A stretch of DNA of 64,000 nt from contig NZ_JNKC01000001.1 in NCBI RefSeq assembly GCF_000701905.1, forward strand, positions 434,001 through 498,000. The letters run 5' to 3'. A model generated the notes under the pieces. That model had not been told where the DNA came from and did not search any database. It saw only the letters and a program-made list of their open reading frames with translations. Positions 1-8,404 of the stretch are shown piece by piece (positions within the stretch are counted from its first letter, which is position 1; every line of letters starts with the position of its first letter). This DNA comes from Proteiniclasticum ruminis DSM 24773 (lineage in GTDB: Bacteria > Bacillota > Clostridia > Clostridiales > Clostridiaceae). The position numbers and the translations under genes are program-made.

Positions 1-8
1 GGAAAATT

Positions 9-1829
9 ATGAAAAAGCTTGGTAAAAAAGTCACTGCCGCTTTACTGCTGCTGCTCTCGATATCATTTGCAGCTTGTGGCACAAAAGAACCTGCTGCTCC
101 AGAAACACCAGAAACACCTTCAACCATCGGGGAGGGCCTGTTTACACCTGGAACCTATGAAGGAACTGCTAAAGGGTATCATGGGGATATTACCCTAACA
201 GTAACCGTCGATGAGAACAACATTCTTGAAATCAAATCAGAACACACAGAAACTGAGGGGCTAGGAGATAAGGCTGTGGCAACACTCACGGAAGCCGCTC
301 TTGAAAAAGCTTCCTTGTCCATGGACCTGGTCAGCGGAGCAACCTATTCTTCTCAAGGATTTTTGGCTGCACTTGAGGCTGCCCTTGTGAAGGCTGGTGC
401 AGATGTTGAAAAATTAAAAATCAAAGAGACTGTAGAAGTAGAGAAAAAAGACCAGGAGTTTGACACAGAAGTAGCAATCATTGGTGGTGGAGGTGCTGGT
501 TTAGCCGCTGCGGTTTCGGCACATCAGAATGGCGCGAAGGTGCTGCTTGTAGAAAAAATGCCAAACGTTGGCGGTAATACCATCATCTCAGGTTCAGCTT
601 TTAACGCTGTCGACCCAAAAAGACAGTCTGAACAAGGCATTGAGGATTCTGTGGAAAAGCACTTCCAGCAGACCTATGAAGGCGGAGACAAACAGGGCGA
701 TCCAGAACTGGTTCGAGTTCTGGTCGAAAATGCTTATCCAACAATAGAATGGCTGGAGTCACTTGGCATGAAGTTTACAGACAAAGTATTCACTGTGCTT
801 GGAGCACTATGGCCCCGTTCACACAAGCCTGTGGAACCACTGGGTACTGGTTATGTCAACACATTCATGAACTATATCAATGAACATAAAGATGACATTA
901 CAGTTCTGACTGAAGTGGAGGCAAAAGAGCTTCTTGTAAATGCTGACGGTGCTGTTACTGGCTTCCTCGCTGAAGGAAAGAACGGAAAGATCACTGTAAA
1001 TGCGAAGAATGGAGTCATTGTCGCCACAGGCGGATTTGGTGCAAACGTTGAAATGAGAGACCAGTATAACACCATCTGGCCAAAGCTTACCAACATCAAG
1101 ACCACCAACCACAGAGGTGCCACTGGTGATGGAATCATCATGGCGGAGAAAGTCAACGCATCCATTGTTCAGATGGAAAACATCCAGCTGCTTCCCATGG
1201 GAGATCCTGTCACAGGAAGCCTTTCTGGAAATATCGAGCAAGGTGTGGAAAACAGAATTTTCGTCAATGCGGAAGGAAACCGTTTTGTCGATGAAGGTGC
1301 TAGAAGAGATGTAATGACCAAGGCACTGATGGAACAGAGCGACTCCATGATGTGGGTCATCGTCGATCAGCATTCTTATCCCACTGGCGATACTGTAAAC
1401 AACTTCAATGAAACCATAGATTCCCTTGTAAAAGAAGGAAGAGCATATAAAGCGGATACGTTGGAAGATCTTGCAAAACAGATCGGTGTTGAACCTGAGA
1501 ATCTTGTGAAAGCCGTAGAAGCTTTCAATGCATCTGTTGATGGTGCAAAAGATGCATTCGGAAGAACACTGTTCATGGATAAACTCGATACCGCTCCATT
1601 CTATGCCGGTAAGCGTGTTCCTACTGTACATCACACCATGGGTGGTATTAAGATCACTCCTGAAACCAGAGTGGTGGACCAGAATGGTGAAATCATCAAG
1701 GGGCTTTTTGCAGCTGGTGAAGTCACAGGTGGAATCCATGGCGCCAACCGTTTAGGTGGAAATGCCCTGGCTGATGTTCATACCTTTGGACGTATCGCTG
1801 GTGCTACAGCTGCCTCAGAAGGAAAATAA
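9..1829 (+). CDS. Secreted FMN/FAD flavoprotein reductase (fumarate/urocanate reductase family)
   Basis: A 606-residue extracytoplasmic reductase. Residues 1-23 form a lipoprotein-like signal ending S-F-A-A-C23, followed by a Pro/Glu/Thr linker. Residues 45-130 are an FMN-binding domain with the covalent flavinylation motif D106-L-V-S-G-A-T112. Residues 153-606 are a fumarate reductase-type FAD domain with a dinucleotide motif (I-I-G-G-G-G-A-G, near 157-164), a conserved H-H-T-M-G-G segment near the active site, and a C-terminal G-G-I-H-G-A-N-R-L-G-G-N-A-L FAD block. There is no haem c motif, so electrons would arrive through the FMN domain. In this family such enzymes reduce fumarate, urocanate or related enoates at the cell surface; the substrate cannot be read from sequence. 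Only the end of a possible ribosome binding site (GGAAAATT) is left before the ATG because the window starts there. A terminator follows. Confidence 0.88.
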   Translation: MKKLGKKVTAALLLLLSISFAACGTKEPAAPETPETPSTIGEGLFTPGTYEGTAKGYHGDITLTVTVDENNILEIKSEHTETEGLGDKAVATLTEAALEKASLSMDLVSGATYSSQGFLAALEAALVKAGADVEKLKIKETVEVEKKDQEFDTEVAIIGGGGAGLAAAVSAHQNGAKVLLVEKMPNVGGNTIISGSAFNAVDPKRQSEQGIEDSVEKHFQQTYEGGDKQGDPELVRVLVENAYPTIEWLESLGMKFTDKVFTVLGALWPRSHKPVEPLGTGYVNTFMNYINEHKDDITVLTEVEAKELLVNADGAVTGFLAEGKNGKITVNAKNGVIVATGGFGANVEMRDQYNTIWPKLTNIKTTNHRGATGDGIIMAEKVNASIVQMENIQLLPMGDPVTGSLSGNIEQGVENRIFVNAEGNRFVDEGARRDVMTKALMEQSDSMMWVIVDQHSYPTGDTVNNFNETIDSLVKEGRAYKADTLEDLAKQIGVEPENLVKAVEAFNASVDGAKDAFGRTLFMDKLDTAPFYAGKRVPTVHHTMGGIKITPETRVVDQNGEIIKGLFAAGEVTGGIHGANRLGGNALADVHTFGRIAGATAASEGK

Positions 1830-1845
1830 TGAAAAGATAATTCTT

Positions 1846-1881
1846 AGAAGAGATGGATGGATCATTCATCTCTTCTTTTTT
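1846..1881 (+). terminator. Intrinsic terminator of the flavoprotein reductase gene
   Basis: A 10-bp inverted repeat (AGAAGAGATG / CATCTCTTCT, 1846-1855 and 1867-1876) is followed by a run of T. It lies 17 bases after the reductase stop codon and on the same strand. Confidence 0.8.
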
Positions 1882-1893
1882 ATTTCTATTCCA

Positions 1894-1922
1894 ATAAAAA
1901 AAGAGCTTCCAAGGAAACTCTT
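1894..1922 (-). terminator. Intrinsic terminator of proC
   Basis: Read on the minus strand, AAGAGTTTCC pairs with GGAAGCTCTT (one G-T pair, 1901-1922) and is followed by seven T. It lies 7 bases beyond the proC stop. Confidence 0.8.
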
Positions 1923-1929
1923 CAACTCT

Positions 1930-2736
1930 TTATTTGCTCATTTTTCTTGATTTATCCACACAGGCATCCACCGCCGAAATTACTGCATGCCGTAGTCCTT
2001 TTTCTTCCAGAACTGTAACCGCCTCAATGGTCGTACCACCAGGTGATGTGACCATATCCTTGAGGATCCCGGGATGGATCCCTGTCTCCAGCACCATTTT
2101 CGCAGCACCAAGTACCGCCTGAGCAGAAATGTCATAAGCTTCTTTTCGAGGCAGCCCGTTTTTCACCGCCGCATCTGCCATGGCTTCAATAAACATGTAT
2201 ACATACGCAGGAGAAGAACCTGCAATGCCAGTGATGACGTCCATATGTTTTTCTTCAATGACAGACACCTTCCCCATCACGGACAAAAGCTCTGTTACTT
2301 GACTCTTTTCTTCAGCGGTCAAGCTGTCTGAAAAACTGACTGCTATGACCCCTTCAGATACCGCAACTGGTGTATTGGGCATAATCTTTACAATCTTCCG
2401 ATCCTGCCCCAGATACTCTTTCATTTTGTCGATGGTGATACCTGCAGCCAAGCCAATGATCAGCGCATCATCCTTTAGAGCGCTTCTTGATTCTTTCATC
2501 ACAGTTTCATATGCATATGGTTTCACTGCGAAGAAAAGAATATCCGACGCCTTTGCTACTTCCTCATTTTTCTCTGTGACCCGCACCCCAAAGGTTTCTT
2601 TGATGTTTTCTCTGGTCGTTTCCCTTTGTGTGGACACAATGATTCCTTGGGGCAAAGCGAACTCACTTTCTATGAATCCTCTTACCATGGCTTTCCCCAT
2701 ATTTCCACAACCGATAAATCCTATGGTTTTCTCCAT
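1930..2736 (-). CDS. proC: Pyrroline-5-carboxylate reductase
   Basis: Catalyses the last step of proline synthesis, NAD(P)H-dependent reduction of 1-pyrroline-5-carboxylate to L-proline, in the cytoplasm. The 268-residue product has the N-terminal Rossmann motif G-F-I-G-C-G-N-M-G and the family's C-terminal helical region with S-P-A-Y-V-Y near the middle and S-P-G-G-T-T-I-E-A near the end, at normal family length. I chose the ATG at 2736 because GGAGG lies 7 bases upstream; a longer reading frame starting at 2766 has no such site. smpB ends 26 bases upstream on the same strand, so the two may be cotranscribed, although no functional link is known. A terminator follows directly. Confidence 0.96.
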   Translation of the reverse strand: MEKTIGFIGCGNMGKAMVRGFIESEFALPQGIIVSTQRETTRENIKETFGVRVTEKNEEVAKASDILFFAVKPYAYETVMKESRSALKDDALIIGLAAGITIDKMKEYLGQDRKIVKIMPNTPVAVSEGVIAVSFSDSLTAEEKSQVTELLSVMGKVSVIEEKHMDVITGIAGSSPAYVYMFIEAMADAAVKNGLPRKEAYDISAQAVLGAAKMVLETGIHPGILKDMVTSPGGTTIEAVTVLEEKGLRHAVISAVDACVDKSRKMSK

Positions 2737-2762
2737 ATATATTGCCTCCTGAACTTTGAAAA

Positions 2763-3236
2763 TCACATTCTGTTTCGTTCTTTCACTTCACGGTCCACAT
2801 CTCGTTTGTGTGCCTTCTCAAGAAGCGCATCACGCTTATCGTAGTTCTTCTTTCCTTTTGCCACAGCAACAGAGAGCTTCACACGGCCATTCTTGAGATA
2901 AAGGGACAAGGGAATCAGTGTATATCCATCCCTTTGACTTAACTGCTGAAGCTTCAGAATCTCTTCTTTGTGCAGAAGAAGTTTTCGGTCTCTAAGAGGA
3001 TCCCCATTGAAGATATTGCCCATTTCATAAGGCGAAATATGCATTCCTACAATAAACATCTCTCCATTTTTTATTTCAGCATAGCTCTCTTTCAGATTTA
3101 CTTTGCCCATTCTGATGGATTTCACTTCTGTACCAATGAGCTCAATACCAGCTTCATAGACTTCTTCAATAAAAAAATCATGTCTGGCTTTTCTGTTCTC
3201 AGCAAGGGTCCTGTTTTTTCGTTCTTTTTTATCCAT
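2763..3236 (-). CDS. smpB: SsrA-binding protein SmpB
   Basis: SmpB binds tmRNA and delivers it to stalled ribosomes for trans-translation. The 157-residue product shows the family's N-terminal N-R-K-A-R-H-D-F-F block, the central G-T-E-V-K-S-I-R segment, and a basic C-terminal tail (K-G-K-K-N-Y-D-K-R followed by K-R-D-V-D-R-E-V-K) that enters the decoding centre. A GAGGTGA ribosome binding site precedes the ATG at 3236. In many Firmicutes smpB follows rnr and precedes ssrA; here rnr and ssrA are about 31 kb away in the same window and smpB sits before proC. Confidence 0.97.
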   Translation of the reverse strand: MDKKERKNRTLAENRKARHDFFIEEVYEAGIELIGTEVKSIRMGKVNLKESYAEIKNGEMFIVGMHISPYEMGNIFNGDPLRDRKLLLHKEEILKLQQLSQRDGYTLIPLSLYLKNGRVKLSVAVAKGKKNYDKRDALLEKAHKRDVDREVKERNRM

Positions 3237-3419
3237 GCCATCGTCACCTCGTATTCAACCCCTATTTTATCACAGGTTCCATTTACTTGCCTATCTTTGT
3301 TGCCCATACTGCTACTGTTCAGGAAATTTTAAGCTAATTTTGGGGTATATTCTCTATAATTCAATGGTATTATTATCTTTTAGAGGAAGAATCCTTATTA
3401 TTTCATAAAAGGAGTATTT

Positions 3420-4307
3420 ATGCGCAATTATAAAATCATAACCGATTCTACTTGTGATCTTCCATCCACTGTCATACGGGAACTTGACGTTCATGTTATC
3501 CCAATGGAATATATTCTGGATGGCGTCAGTCATCATCAGGATATTGAGGATGAAGGCGAAAAAACAGCATCTTTTTATGGGAGTTTACGAGAAGGAAAAG
3601 TATCCAGCACTTCCATGATCAACACTGCAAGGTTCATGGGTGTTTTTGAACCCTATCTGAAGGCAGGCCAAGATATACTTCATATATCTTTTTCTTCAGC
3701 ACTCAGCGGCAGTTATAATGCCAGCAGAATGGCAGCCGAAGAACTGAAAGAACTCTATCCTGAACGTAAAATTCTGGTTTTGGATTCTATCGCTGCTTCT
3801 ATCGGACAGGGACTCCTTGTCTACCACGCGGTACTGAAAAAACGGCAAGGTTTGACTCATGAGGAGCTTTATGTGTGGCTAGAGGAGAATAAGAAGCAGA
3901 TCTGTCATTGGTTTACAGTGGAGGATCTGATGCATTTGAAAAGAGGCGGCCGAATCAGCGCACTCTCCGCAAATATCGGTACAGCACTGAACATAAAACC
4001 CATCCTTAGCGTGAACATGGAAGGAAAGCTTGTGAATCTCGGAAAGGTCATGGGCAGAAAGAAATCTCTATCTGAACTGATCATAAAAATGAAAACCTCC
4101 ATTGAAACTCCCGAAAACCAGGTGGTCATCATCGGACACGGTGATTCATTAAAAGACGCAGAATTCCTTTCATCGAAACTGAAAAATGAACTTCATGTGA
4201 AAGAGGTCATTATGACACAGATTGGGCCTATCATCGGAAGCCATACCGGACCTGGTATGATCGGTCTTACCTTCATAGGGGACAGGGAACCTCAACAGCC
4301 ATCATAA
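3420..4307 (+). CDS. DegV family fatty-acid-binding protein
   Basis: A 295-residue DegV protein. This family binds a long-chain fatty acid in a cleft between two alpha/beta domains; some members (FakB) present the acid to the FakA kinase for acyl-phosphate formation. Visible family marks are the N-terminal I-I-T-D-S-T-C-D-L, the S-S-T-S-M segment near 62, the H-I-S-F-S-S-A-L-S-G-S-Y block near 88-100, and the L-K-R-G-G-R-I-S segment near 175. AAAAGGAG lies a few bases before the ATG at 3420. It is monocistronic between smpB (divergent) and a strong hairpin. A second, partial DegV gene is at the right edge. Whether it acts as FakB is inference; no fakA is in the window. Confidence 0.9.
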   Translation: MRNYKIITDSTCDLPSTVIRELDVHVIPMEYILDGVSHHQDIEDEGEKTASFYGSLREGKVSSTSMINTARFMGVFEPYLKAGQDILHISFSSALSGSYNASRMAAEELKELYPERKILVLDSIAASIGQGLLVYHAVLKKRQGLTHEELYVWLEENKKQICHWFTVEDLMHLKRGGRISALSANIGTALNIKPILSVNMEGKLVNLGKVMGRKKSLSELIIKMKTSIETPENQVVIIGHGDSLKDAEFLSSKLKNELHVKEVIMTQIGPIIGSHTGPGMIGLTFIGDREPQQPS

Positions 4308-4316
4308 TATACTACA

Positions 4317-4353
4317 GAAGGGACAGAATGCAGCATACGCATTCTGTCCCTTC
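4317..4353. terminator. Bidirectional hairpin between convergent genes
   Basis: A perfect 15-bp stem (4317-4331 with 4339-4353, loop of 7) lies 9 bases after the DegV stop and 19 bases from the stop of the converging membrane protein gene. The T-run is weak on both sides (TTCGTTGGGTTTT on the plus strand), but stem length and position fit a shared terminator. Confidence 0.65.
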
Positions 4354-4372
4354 TTCGTTGGGTTTTATGAAC

Positions 4373-5167
4373 CTACTGACTGATTTTCTCCTGAATGTAG
4401 GTCTCTACTTCTTCTAATGATGTGGCATTTTTTATATTTGGGAAAGTATCTCTTGCAAACAGCAGTCCTTCTGCAGTTTCCATAAATGCGAACCGCTGGG
4501 TATCAAGAATGGCATACTCTGCTACATCATTCATTTTCAGCACTTTCCCATTTTCTTCCCACACATCCTCATTCTTGTATTTCAGAGGCATAAAGATCCC
4601 TCTTTCTCCTGGTTTCATCGCTCTGGTGATATTGAAATCAGCCCCTATCACCTGTCCTGTATCCACTGGACCCGGCAGCATTACGCGGATGGTTTCTCCT
4701 GGAGTCAGTTCACCATCGTAGACCTTTTCCACTTTCAGTATGGCCATGGCCCGGTAATGCACCATGCCATCAAAATCCATACTGATATTATGAACATCCA
4801 CCACGGTTCCTAAAAAAGCATCCGTATCAAATAGAGTAAACACATCCTTCTCTGTGAAAAGCATCGTTATGGCTCCTGCACCAGTATTCTCTAGCTTCAC
4901 CTCTGTAACTTCCTTCACTTCTACTCCGTTACTGGAGTACAGTACGTCCTCTTTGCCGTTTCCCATGAAATAACTGGCACTGAAAACCAGCATAAGAAGC
5001 GCAGCCACTGCACCTGTCATCCACATGGATCTTCTGTTTATCATTTTTACTCCTCCCTCTTTCTGATGAATCAGTCTCTCCTGATGTAAAATATTCTGAT
5101 ACATCCTATTTTTATCAAGCTCCGTAGGTTTCACGTTTATCAGAGCTTTTTTTAACCTATTCCCCAT
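4373..5167 (-). CDS. Membrane-anchored protein cotranscribed with an ECF sigma factor (putative anti-sigma factor)
   Basis: A 264-residue protein with a cytoplasmic N-terminal part of about 45 residues, one membrane segment (roughly 50-68, W-M-T-G-A-V-A-A-L-L-M-L-V-F) and a large extracytoplasmic C-terminal domain of unknown fold. Topology and position, immediately behind and 11 bases overlapping the sigma factor gene, suggest an anti-sigma factor or a sensor that holds the sigma factor. I see no H-x3-C-x2-C zinc motif in the N-terminal part, so it is not a classical ZAS-type anti-sigma. The start at 5167 was chosen because AGGAGGT lies 10 bases upstream; a GTG at 5179 lies inside that ribosome binding site. 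Role is inference from context. Confidence 0.6.
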   Translation of the reverse strand: MGNRLKKALINVKPTELDKNRMYQNILHQERLIHQKEGGVKMINRRSMWMTGAVAALLMLVFSASYFMGNGKEDVLYSSNGVEVKEVTEVKLENTGAGAITMLFTEKDVFTLFDTDAFLGTVVDVHNISMDFDGMVHYRAMAILKVEKVYDGELTPGETIRVMLPGPVDTGQVIGADFNITRAMKPGERGIFMPLKYKNEDVWEENGKVLKMNDVAEYAILDTQRFAFMETAEGLLFARDTFPNIKNATSLEEVETYIQEKISQ

Positions 5168-5657
5168 CAATAAAGTCACCTCCTAGTATGATCTTAAGAG
5201 ATTCTCTGCCACGCTCAAGATGTGTTCGAACTGTTGAATGGGATTTTCCCAGCATTTCTGAAATCTCTTTGCTTTTATATCCTTCAAAATAGAACAAGTA
5301 CAAAACAATTCTGTACTTCTCCGGAATCTGCCATAAAGCATCCATAACTTCCTTTGTCTCTCTATCTTCCATGAATACAGGCAAGTTCCAGTTTTCCACT
5401 GGTGCTCTTTTAGACCACCAGTGTTTCAGATGATTTTTGCATAGATTTCCAGCAGTAACAATAAGCCATGCTTTCACATGATCTTTAGACTGAAAGGAGT
5501 CCGATTGTTCCAAGAGTTTTATGAATGTATTTTGCACCATATCTTCAGTATCCGCGGTATTTTTCAGATAGGTGAAACAGATACGATACACCATATTCAC
5601 ATAGGTATCATAGATTTCCTCAAAATTTTCTCTGCTTCGAAGCATAGTCTGTAGCAA
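5157..5657 (-). CDS. RNA polymerase ECF-type sigma factor
   Basis: A 166-residue sigma-70 family factor of extracytoplasmic function type. Region 2 is visible at about residues 15-75 (Y-D-T-Y-V-N-M-V-Y-R-I-C-F then N-T-A-D-T-E-D-M-V-Q-N-T-F-I-K, the usual D-A-E-D-x-x-Q-x-x-F block), and region 4 at about 105-155 (I-P-E-K-Y-R-I-V-L-Y-L-F-Y-F-E-G-Y followed by the helix-turn-helix E-I-S-E-M-L-G-K-S-H-S-T-V-R-T-H-L-E-R-G-R). The probable start is the TTG at 5657, eight bases behind AAAGGAGG; the alternative ATG at 5645 would be about 20 bases from it. The membrane protein gene downstream overlaps the stop, indicating translational coupling. Its promoters and regulon are unknown. Confidence 0.92.
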   Translation of the reverse strand: MLQTMLRSRENFEEIYDTYVNMVYRICFTYLKNTADTEDMVQNTFIKLLEQSDSFQSKDHVKAWLIVTAGNLCKNHLKHWWSKRAPVENWNLPVFMEDRETKEVMDALWQIPEKYRIVLYLFYFEGYKSKEISEMLGKSHSTVRTHLERGRESLKIILGGDFIDGE

Positions 5658-5795
5658 TCTCTCCCCCTCCTTTCACTTCTAATACAATCCTATAGGCAGA
5701 AATGTCTCAAGAAGTGACAAATACTTTTCTTCAGGAAAAAAATCTAAATACCGCTTCTGATTTTTTATTGAAGCTGCCCCAGATTCTGATGATAT

Positions 5796-5820
5796 AAAAA
5801 AAGAGTCCTTAAAAGGACTC
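5796..5820 (-). terminator. Intrinsic terminator of the DUF1846 gene
   Basis: On the minus strand GAGTCCTT pairs with AAGGACTC (5803-5820) and is followed by seven T (5796-5802). It lies 9 bases beyond the stop of the DUF1846 gene. Confidence 0.85.
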
Positions 5821-5829
5821 CAGAACAGT

Positions 5830-7338
5830 CTATACATAATATAAGTTTTCAGAGGGGTAAACAGGTTCACAGGTCACATCAATGCCCAGTTTTTTAAGGA
5901 TCTGCTCATCATCCTTATTGAGCATCACCGTGGAATGGGCCTGGATCCCTTCCAGCTCTCCAAGCTTCTCTACAGCCAGCTGAGCAGTGGGATTGGTAAC
6001 CGCCCCGATGGTCAGGGCAATGAGCACTTCGTTCGCATTCAGTGTGGTGATTTTACTGTGAAGCTTATCCTTTTTAAGGGTTCTTATGGTTTCTATGATG
6101 ACTGGAGACAGTAGATAGATCTCATCCCCAATATGTCCCAGATACTTGATTGCATTCAGAATCGCTGCTGAGCAGGAATCCATAAGATTTGAGCTTCTTC
6201 CGGTTATCACTGTGCCGTCATGAAGTTCAAAAGCCATCACAGCAGGCACTTCCTTATTCTCACATCTAATTTTGAGTCTCTCCGCATACTCTCTGGCTGG
6301 TCTTACTGGTACCCGGTCCTCTTTCTTTAACGCGAGCTCCTCCATGATCAGTTTCATGCGGTTTAAGATCTCCTCATCCACAAGGCCTTTCTTATAGTCA
6401 CATTCAGTGGTGAAGTTCCTTCGGATGATTTCTTGCCTAGAAGCTTCTTTTATCACTTCATCATCAATGATGCCAAACCCGACCCGGTTCACCCCCATGT
6501 CCGTAGGGCTCTGGTAAACAGATTCTTTTCCCGTGATTTTTTCGATGCTTCTTTTCACCACCGGGAACATTTCCAGATCACGGTTGTAATTCACAGCCAC
6601 CTGATGGTATCTTTCAAAGTGGAAGTAATCCATCATATTGACATCTTTCAGGTCCACTGTAGCGGCTTCATAGGCAATGTTCAGAGGATGCTTCAGGGGT
6701 ATGTTCCAAACCGGAAAAGTCTCGAACTTCGAGTATCCCGCATGGTTGCCAAGCTTATACTCATGGTACAGCTGGTTCAGGCATGTGGCAAGCTTACCGC
6801 TGTTAGGGCCAGGTGCTGTAACCACAACAATTGGCTTGGTGGTAGGAATGTATGGGTTCTTACCATAACCTTGCTCACTGACGATCATATCCACATCAGA
6901 AGGGTATCCTGGAATGGCACGATGGGTGTAGACTTTGATGTTTCTTCTTTCCAGTTTCGAGATGAAGACCTTCGTAGAAGGCTGATCATTATACCTTGTA
7001 ATGACCACGCTGTTTACTGTAAGCCCATATCCTCGGAGCTCATCAATCTGTCTGAACACATCCATATCATAGGTGATACCATAATCACCACGAATCTTAT
7101 TCCGTTCAATGTCTCCCGCATAGACGGTTATGATGATCTCTGCCGAATCTTTCAGTTTCTGAAGAAGTTTGATTTTGGCATCTTCATCAAATCCAGGAAG
7201 CACTCTTTTGGCATGCTTATCTCCAATAAGTTTTCCCCCAAACTCCAGATACAGTTTGTCGTAGTCATTCACACGCTCCAAGATATATTTGGACTGTTCC
7301 TCAATATATTTTTGTGGATCAAAACCCTGTTTTCTCAT
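5830..7338 (-). CDS. DUF1846 domain-containing protein
   Basis: A 502-residue cytoplasmic protein matching the DUF1846 family over its whole length: N-terminal F-D-x-x-K-Y-I-E-x-Q-S-K-Y-I, then the R-V-L-P-G-F-D segment, a nucleotide-loop-like stretch [15 protein letters not shown] near 173-187 and the later [14 protein letters not shown] block. The P-G-P-N-S-G-K sequence resembles a phosphate-binding loop, so nucleotide binding is plausible. I know of no established reaction for the family, although members are common in Clostridia and lactobacilli. GGAGG lies 6 bases before the ATG. The gene appears monocistronic, with its own terminator. Confidence 0.9.
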   Translation of the reverse strand: MRKQGFDPQKYIEEQSKYILERVNDYDKLYLEFGGKLIGDKHAKRVLPGFDEDAKIKLLQKLKDSAEIIITVYAGDIERNKIRGDYGITYDMDVFRQIDELRGYGLTVNSVVITRYNDQPSTKVFISKLERRNIKVYTHRAIPGYPSDVDMIVSEQGYGKNPYIPTTKPIVVVTAPGPNSGKLATCLNQLYHEYKLGNHAGYSKFETFPVWNIPLKHPLNIAYEAATVDLKDVNMMDYFHFERYHQVAVNYNRDLEMFPVVKRSIEKITGKESVYQSPTDMGVNRVGFGIIDDEVIKEASRQEIIRRNFTTECDYKKGLVDEEILNRMKLIMEELALKKEDRVPVRPAREYAERLKIRCENKEVPAVMAFELHDGTVITGRSSNLMDSCSAAILNAIKYLGHIGDEIYLLSPVIIETIRTLKKDKLHSKITTLNANEVLIALTIGAVTNPTAQLAVEKLGELEGIQAHSTVMLNKDDEQILKKLGIDVTCEPVYPSENLYYV

Positions 7339-7557
7339 GCCATCCTCCAGCTATTTATTCGTCTTCTCTTTGTATCATCTTTCTCAAAGTAAACTATAAC
7401 ATGTCAAGGAAAAAATGTTAAGGTTCTTATTTTCCGACAAAGGCATCGGATGCCGTCATGAAAAGGTTTTTTGCATATTATTCATTGATATTAGGCACAT
7501 TTTCCATTTCTTTGTGATACGTTCAAATTGAAAGAGATCGGAAGGAGTGTTGCTGTC

Positions 7558-8340
7558 ATGAAAAAACACCTCATAAAAACCATTGCCGTTTTATTGGCAG
7601 TTCTGCTTTCCCTCCTAGCTGTTCCAGGACTTCGGATGATTTTTTTATTCCCTTTTTTTGATCTGCACTTTGATAAAAATAGTGTTGCGAGGGAACTTGG
7701 ATTTGAACTGACGATGCCTCTTCAGAGCTCTTCCATGTTGCCAGTGCTGCTCACATATAACGACTCCGAGCGAGCTTCGAAGGCTCTTCACATGCCTGTT
7801 TCTTTCACGGTGGATTATACCTTCAGCAGACCTTCCTTTTTTCTAGGCAGAAGCCATGTCATGGACCCTGATGAGTCTCTCTACAGCTCCTTTGCCGGCG
7901 CCTACTGGGTTTCAGGAACTGGTCATCCATTAGCCCTAGAGGAGCTTGCTCTTCTTGTGGTGTTCGATGTGAAAAAACTCATGCTGCCATCCTTTGGACT
8001 ATCCTCAAGTGAGGCGGTGTTTGAAAAGATACATGTGGTGAAATCCGGTTCCCCTGTGATGATCCGATCCGATGTCTTCATGAAATATACCGGTTCATAT
8101 ATCATGTCAACACCACTTCATCCGAGAAACTGTCAGCTTTCCTATCTTCTTTATGGTATTCCTCCAAAAAGCTTCGAATTCTATCCAGTTCAGCCCATGT
8201 ATGGTGTCCTCCTCCAGCATTATTATCCAGACGAGGATCTGAACCTCATTCTTTATGCTTTGGCTTCCAGTGAAGATACCGTACAGAGTCTTGAAGAAAC
8301 CTTACTTAAGAAAGTACAGATTGAAAGAAACGCTCATTGA
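7558..8340 (+). CDS. Unrecognised secreted or membrane-anchored protein
   Basis: A 260-residue product I cannot assign to a family. Residues 1-35 are a signal peptide or N-terminal membrane anchor (K-K-H-L-I-K-T then a long Leu/Val/Ala core, L-R-M-I-F-L-F-P-F-F). The rest is soluble, rich in Ser, Pro and Tyr, with no cysteine motif, repeat or lipobox. GGAAGGAG lies about 10 bases before the ATG at 7558; an in-frame start 30 bases upstream lacks a site. It is a single gene between the divergent DUF1846 gene and the convergent AraC regulator gene. No function is proposed. Confidence 0.65.
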   Translation: MKKHLIKTIAVLLAVLLSLLAVPGLRMIFLFPFFDLHFDKNSVARELGFELTMPLQSSSMLPVLLTYNDSERASKALHMPVSFTVDYTFSRPSFFLGRSHVMDPDESLYSSFAGAYWVSGTGHPLALEELALLVVFDVKKLMLPSFGLSSSEAVFEKIHVVKSGSPVMIRSDVFMKYTGSYIMSTPLHPRNCQLSYLLYGIPPKSFEFYPVQPMYGVLLQHYYPDEDLNLILYALASSEDTVQSLEETLLKKVQIERNAH

Positions 8341-8349
8341 ACTTTATGT

Positions 8350-8395
8350 AAAAAGCGAGAACTCCCCCACCTAAAAAGCATGGGGGAATTCTCGC
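8350..8395 (-). terminator. Intrinsic terminator of the AraC-family regulator gene
   Basis: A long hairpin (GCGAGAA-CTCCCCCA region pairing with TGGGGGA-ATTCTCGC, 8355-8395) is followed by five T when read on the minus strand. There is no T-run on the plus strand, so it belongs mainly to the minus-strand gene, 9 bases from its stop, while also blocking read-through from the left-hand gene. Confidence 0.75.
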
Positions 8396-8404
8396 TAATT
8401 CAGG

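Noticed and set aside
819-1739. Long antisense frame within the flavoprotein reductase gene
   Set aside because: Shadow of a confidently identified gene; the product resembles nothing known.
5168-5179. Upstream GTG start for the sigma-partner membrane protein
   Set aside because: The GTG is part of the AGGAGGTG ribosome binding site that serves the ATG at 5167.
6433-7392. Long antisense frame within the DUF1846 gene
   Set aside because: Shadow frame rich in His and Phe, opposite a conserved gene.
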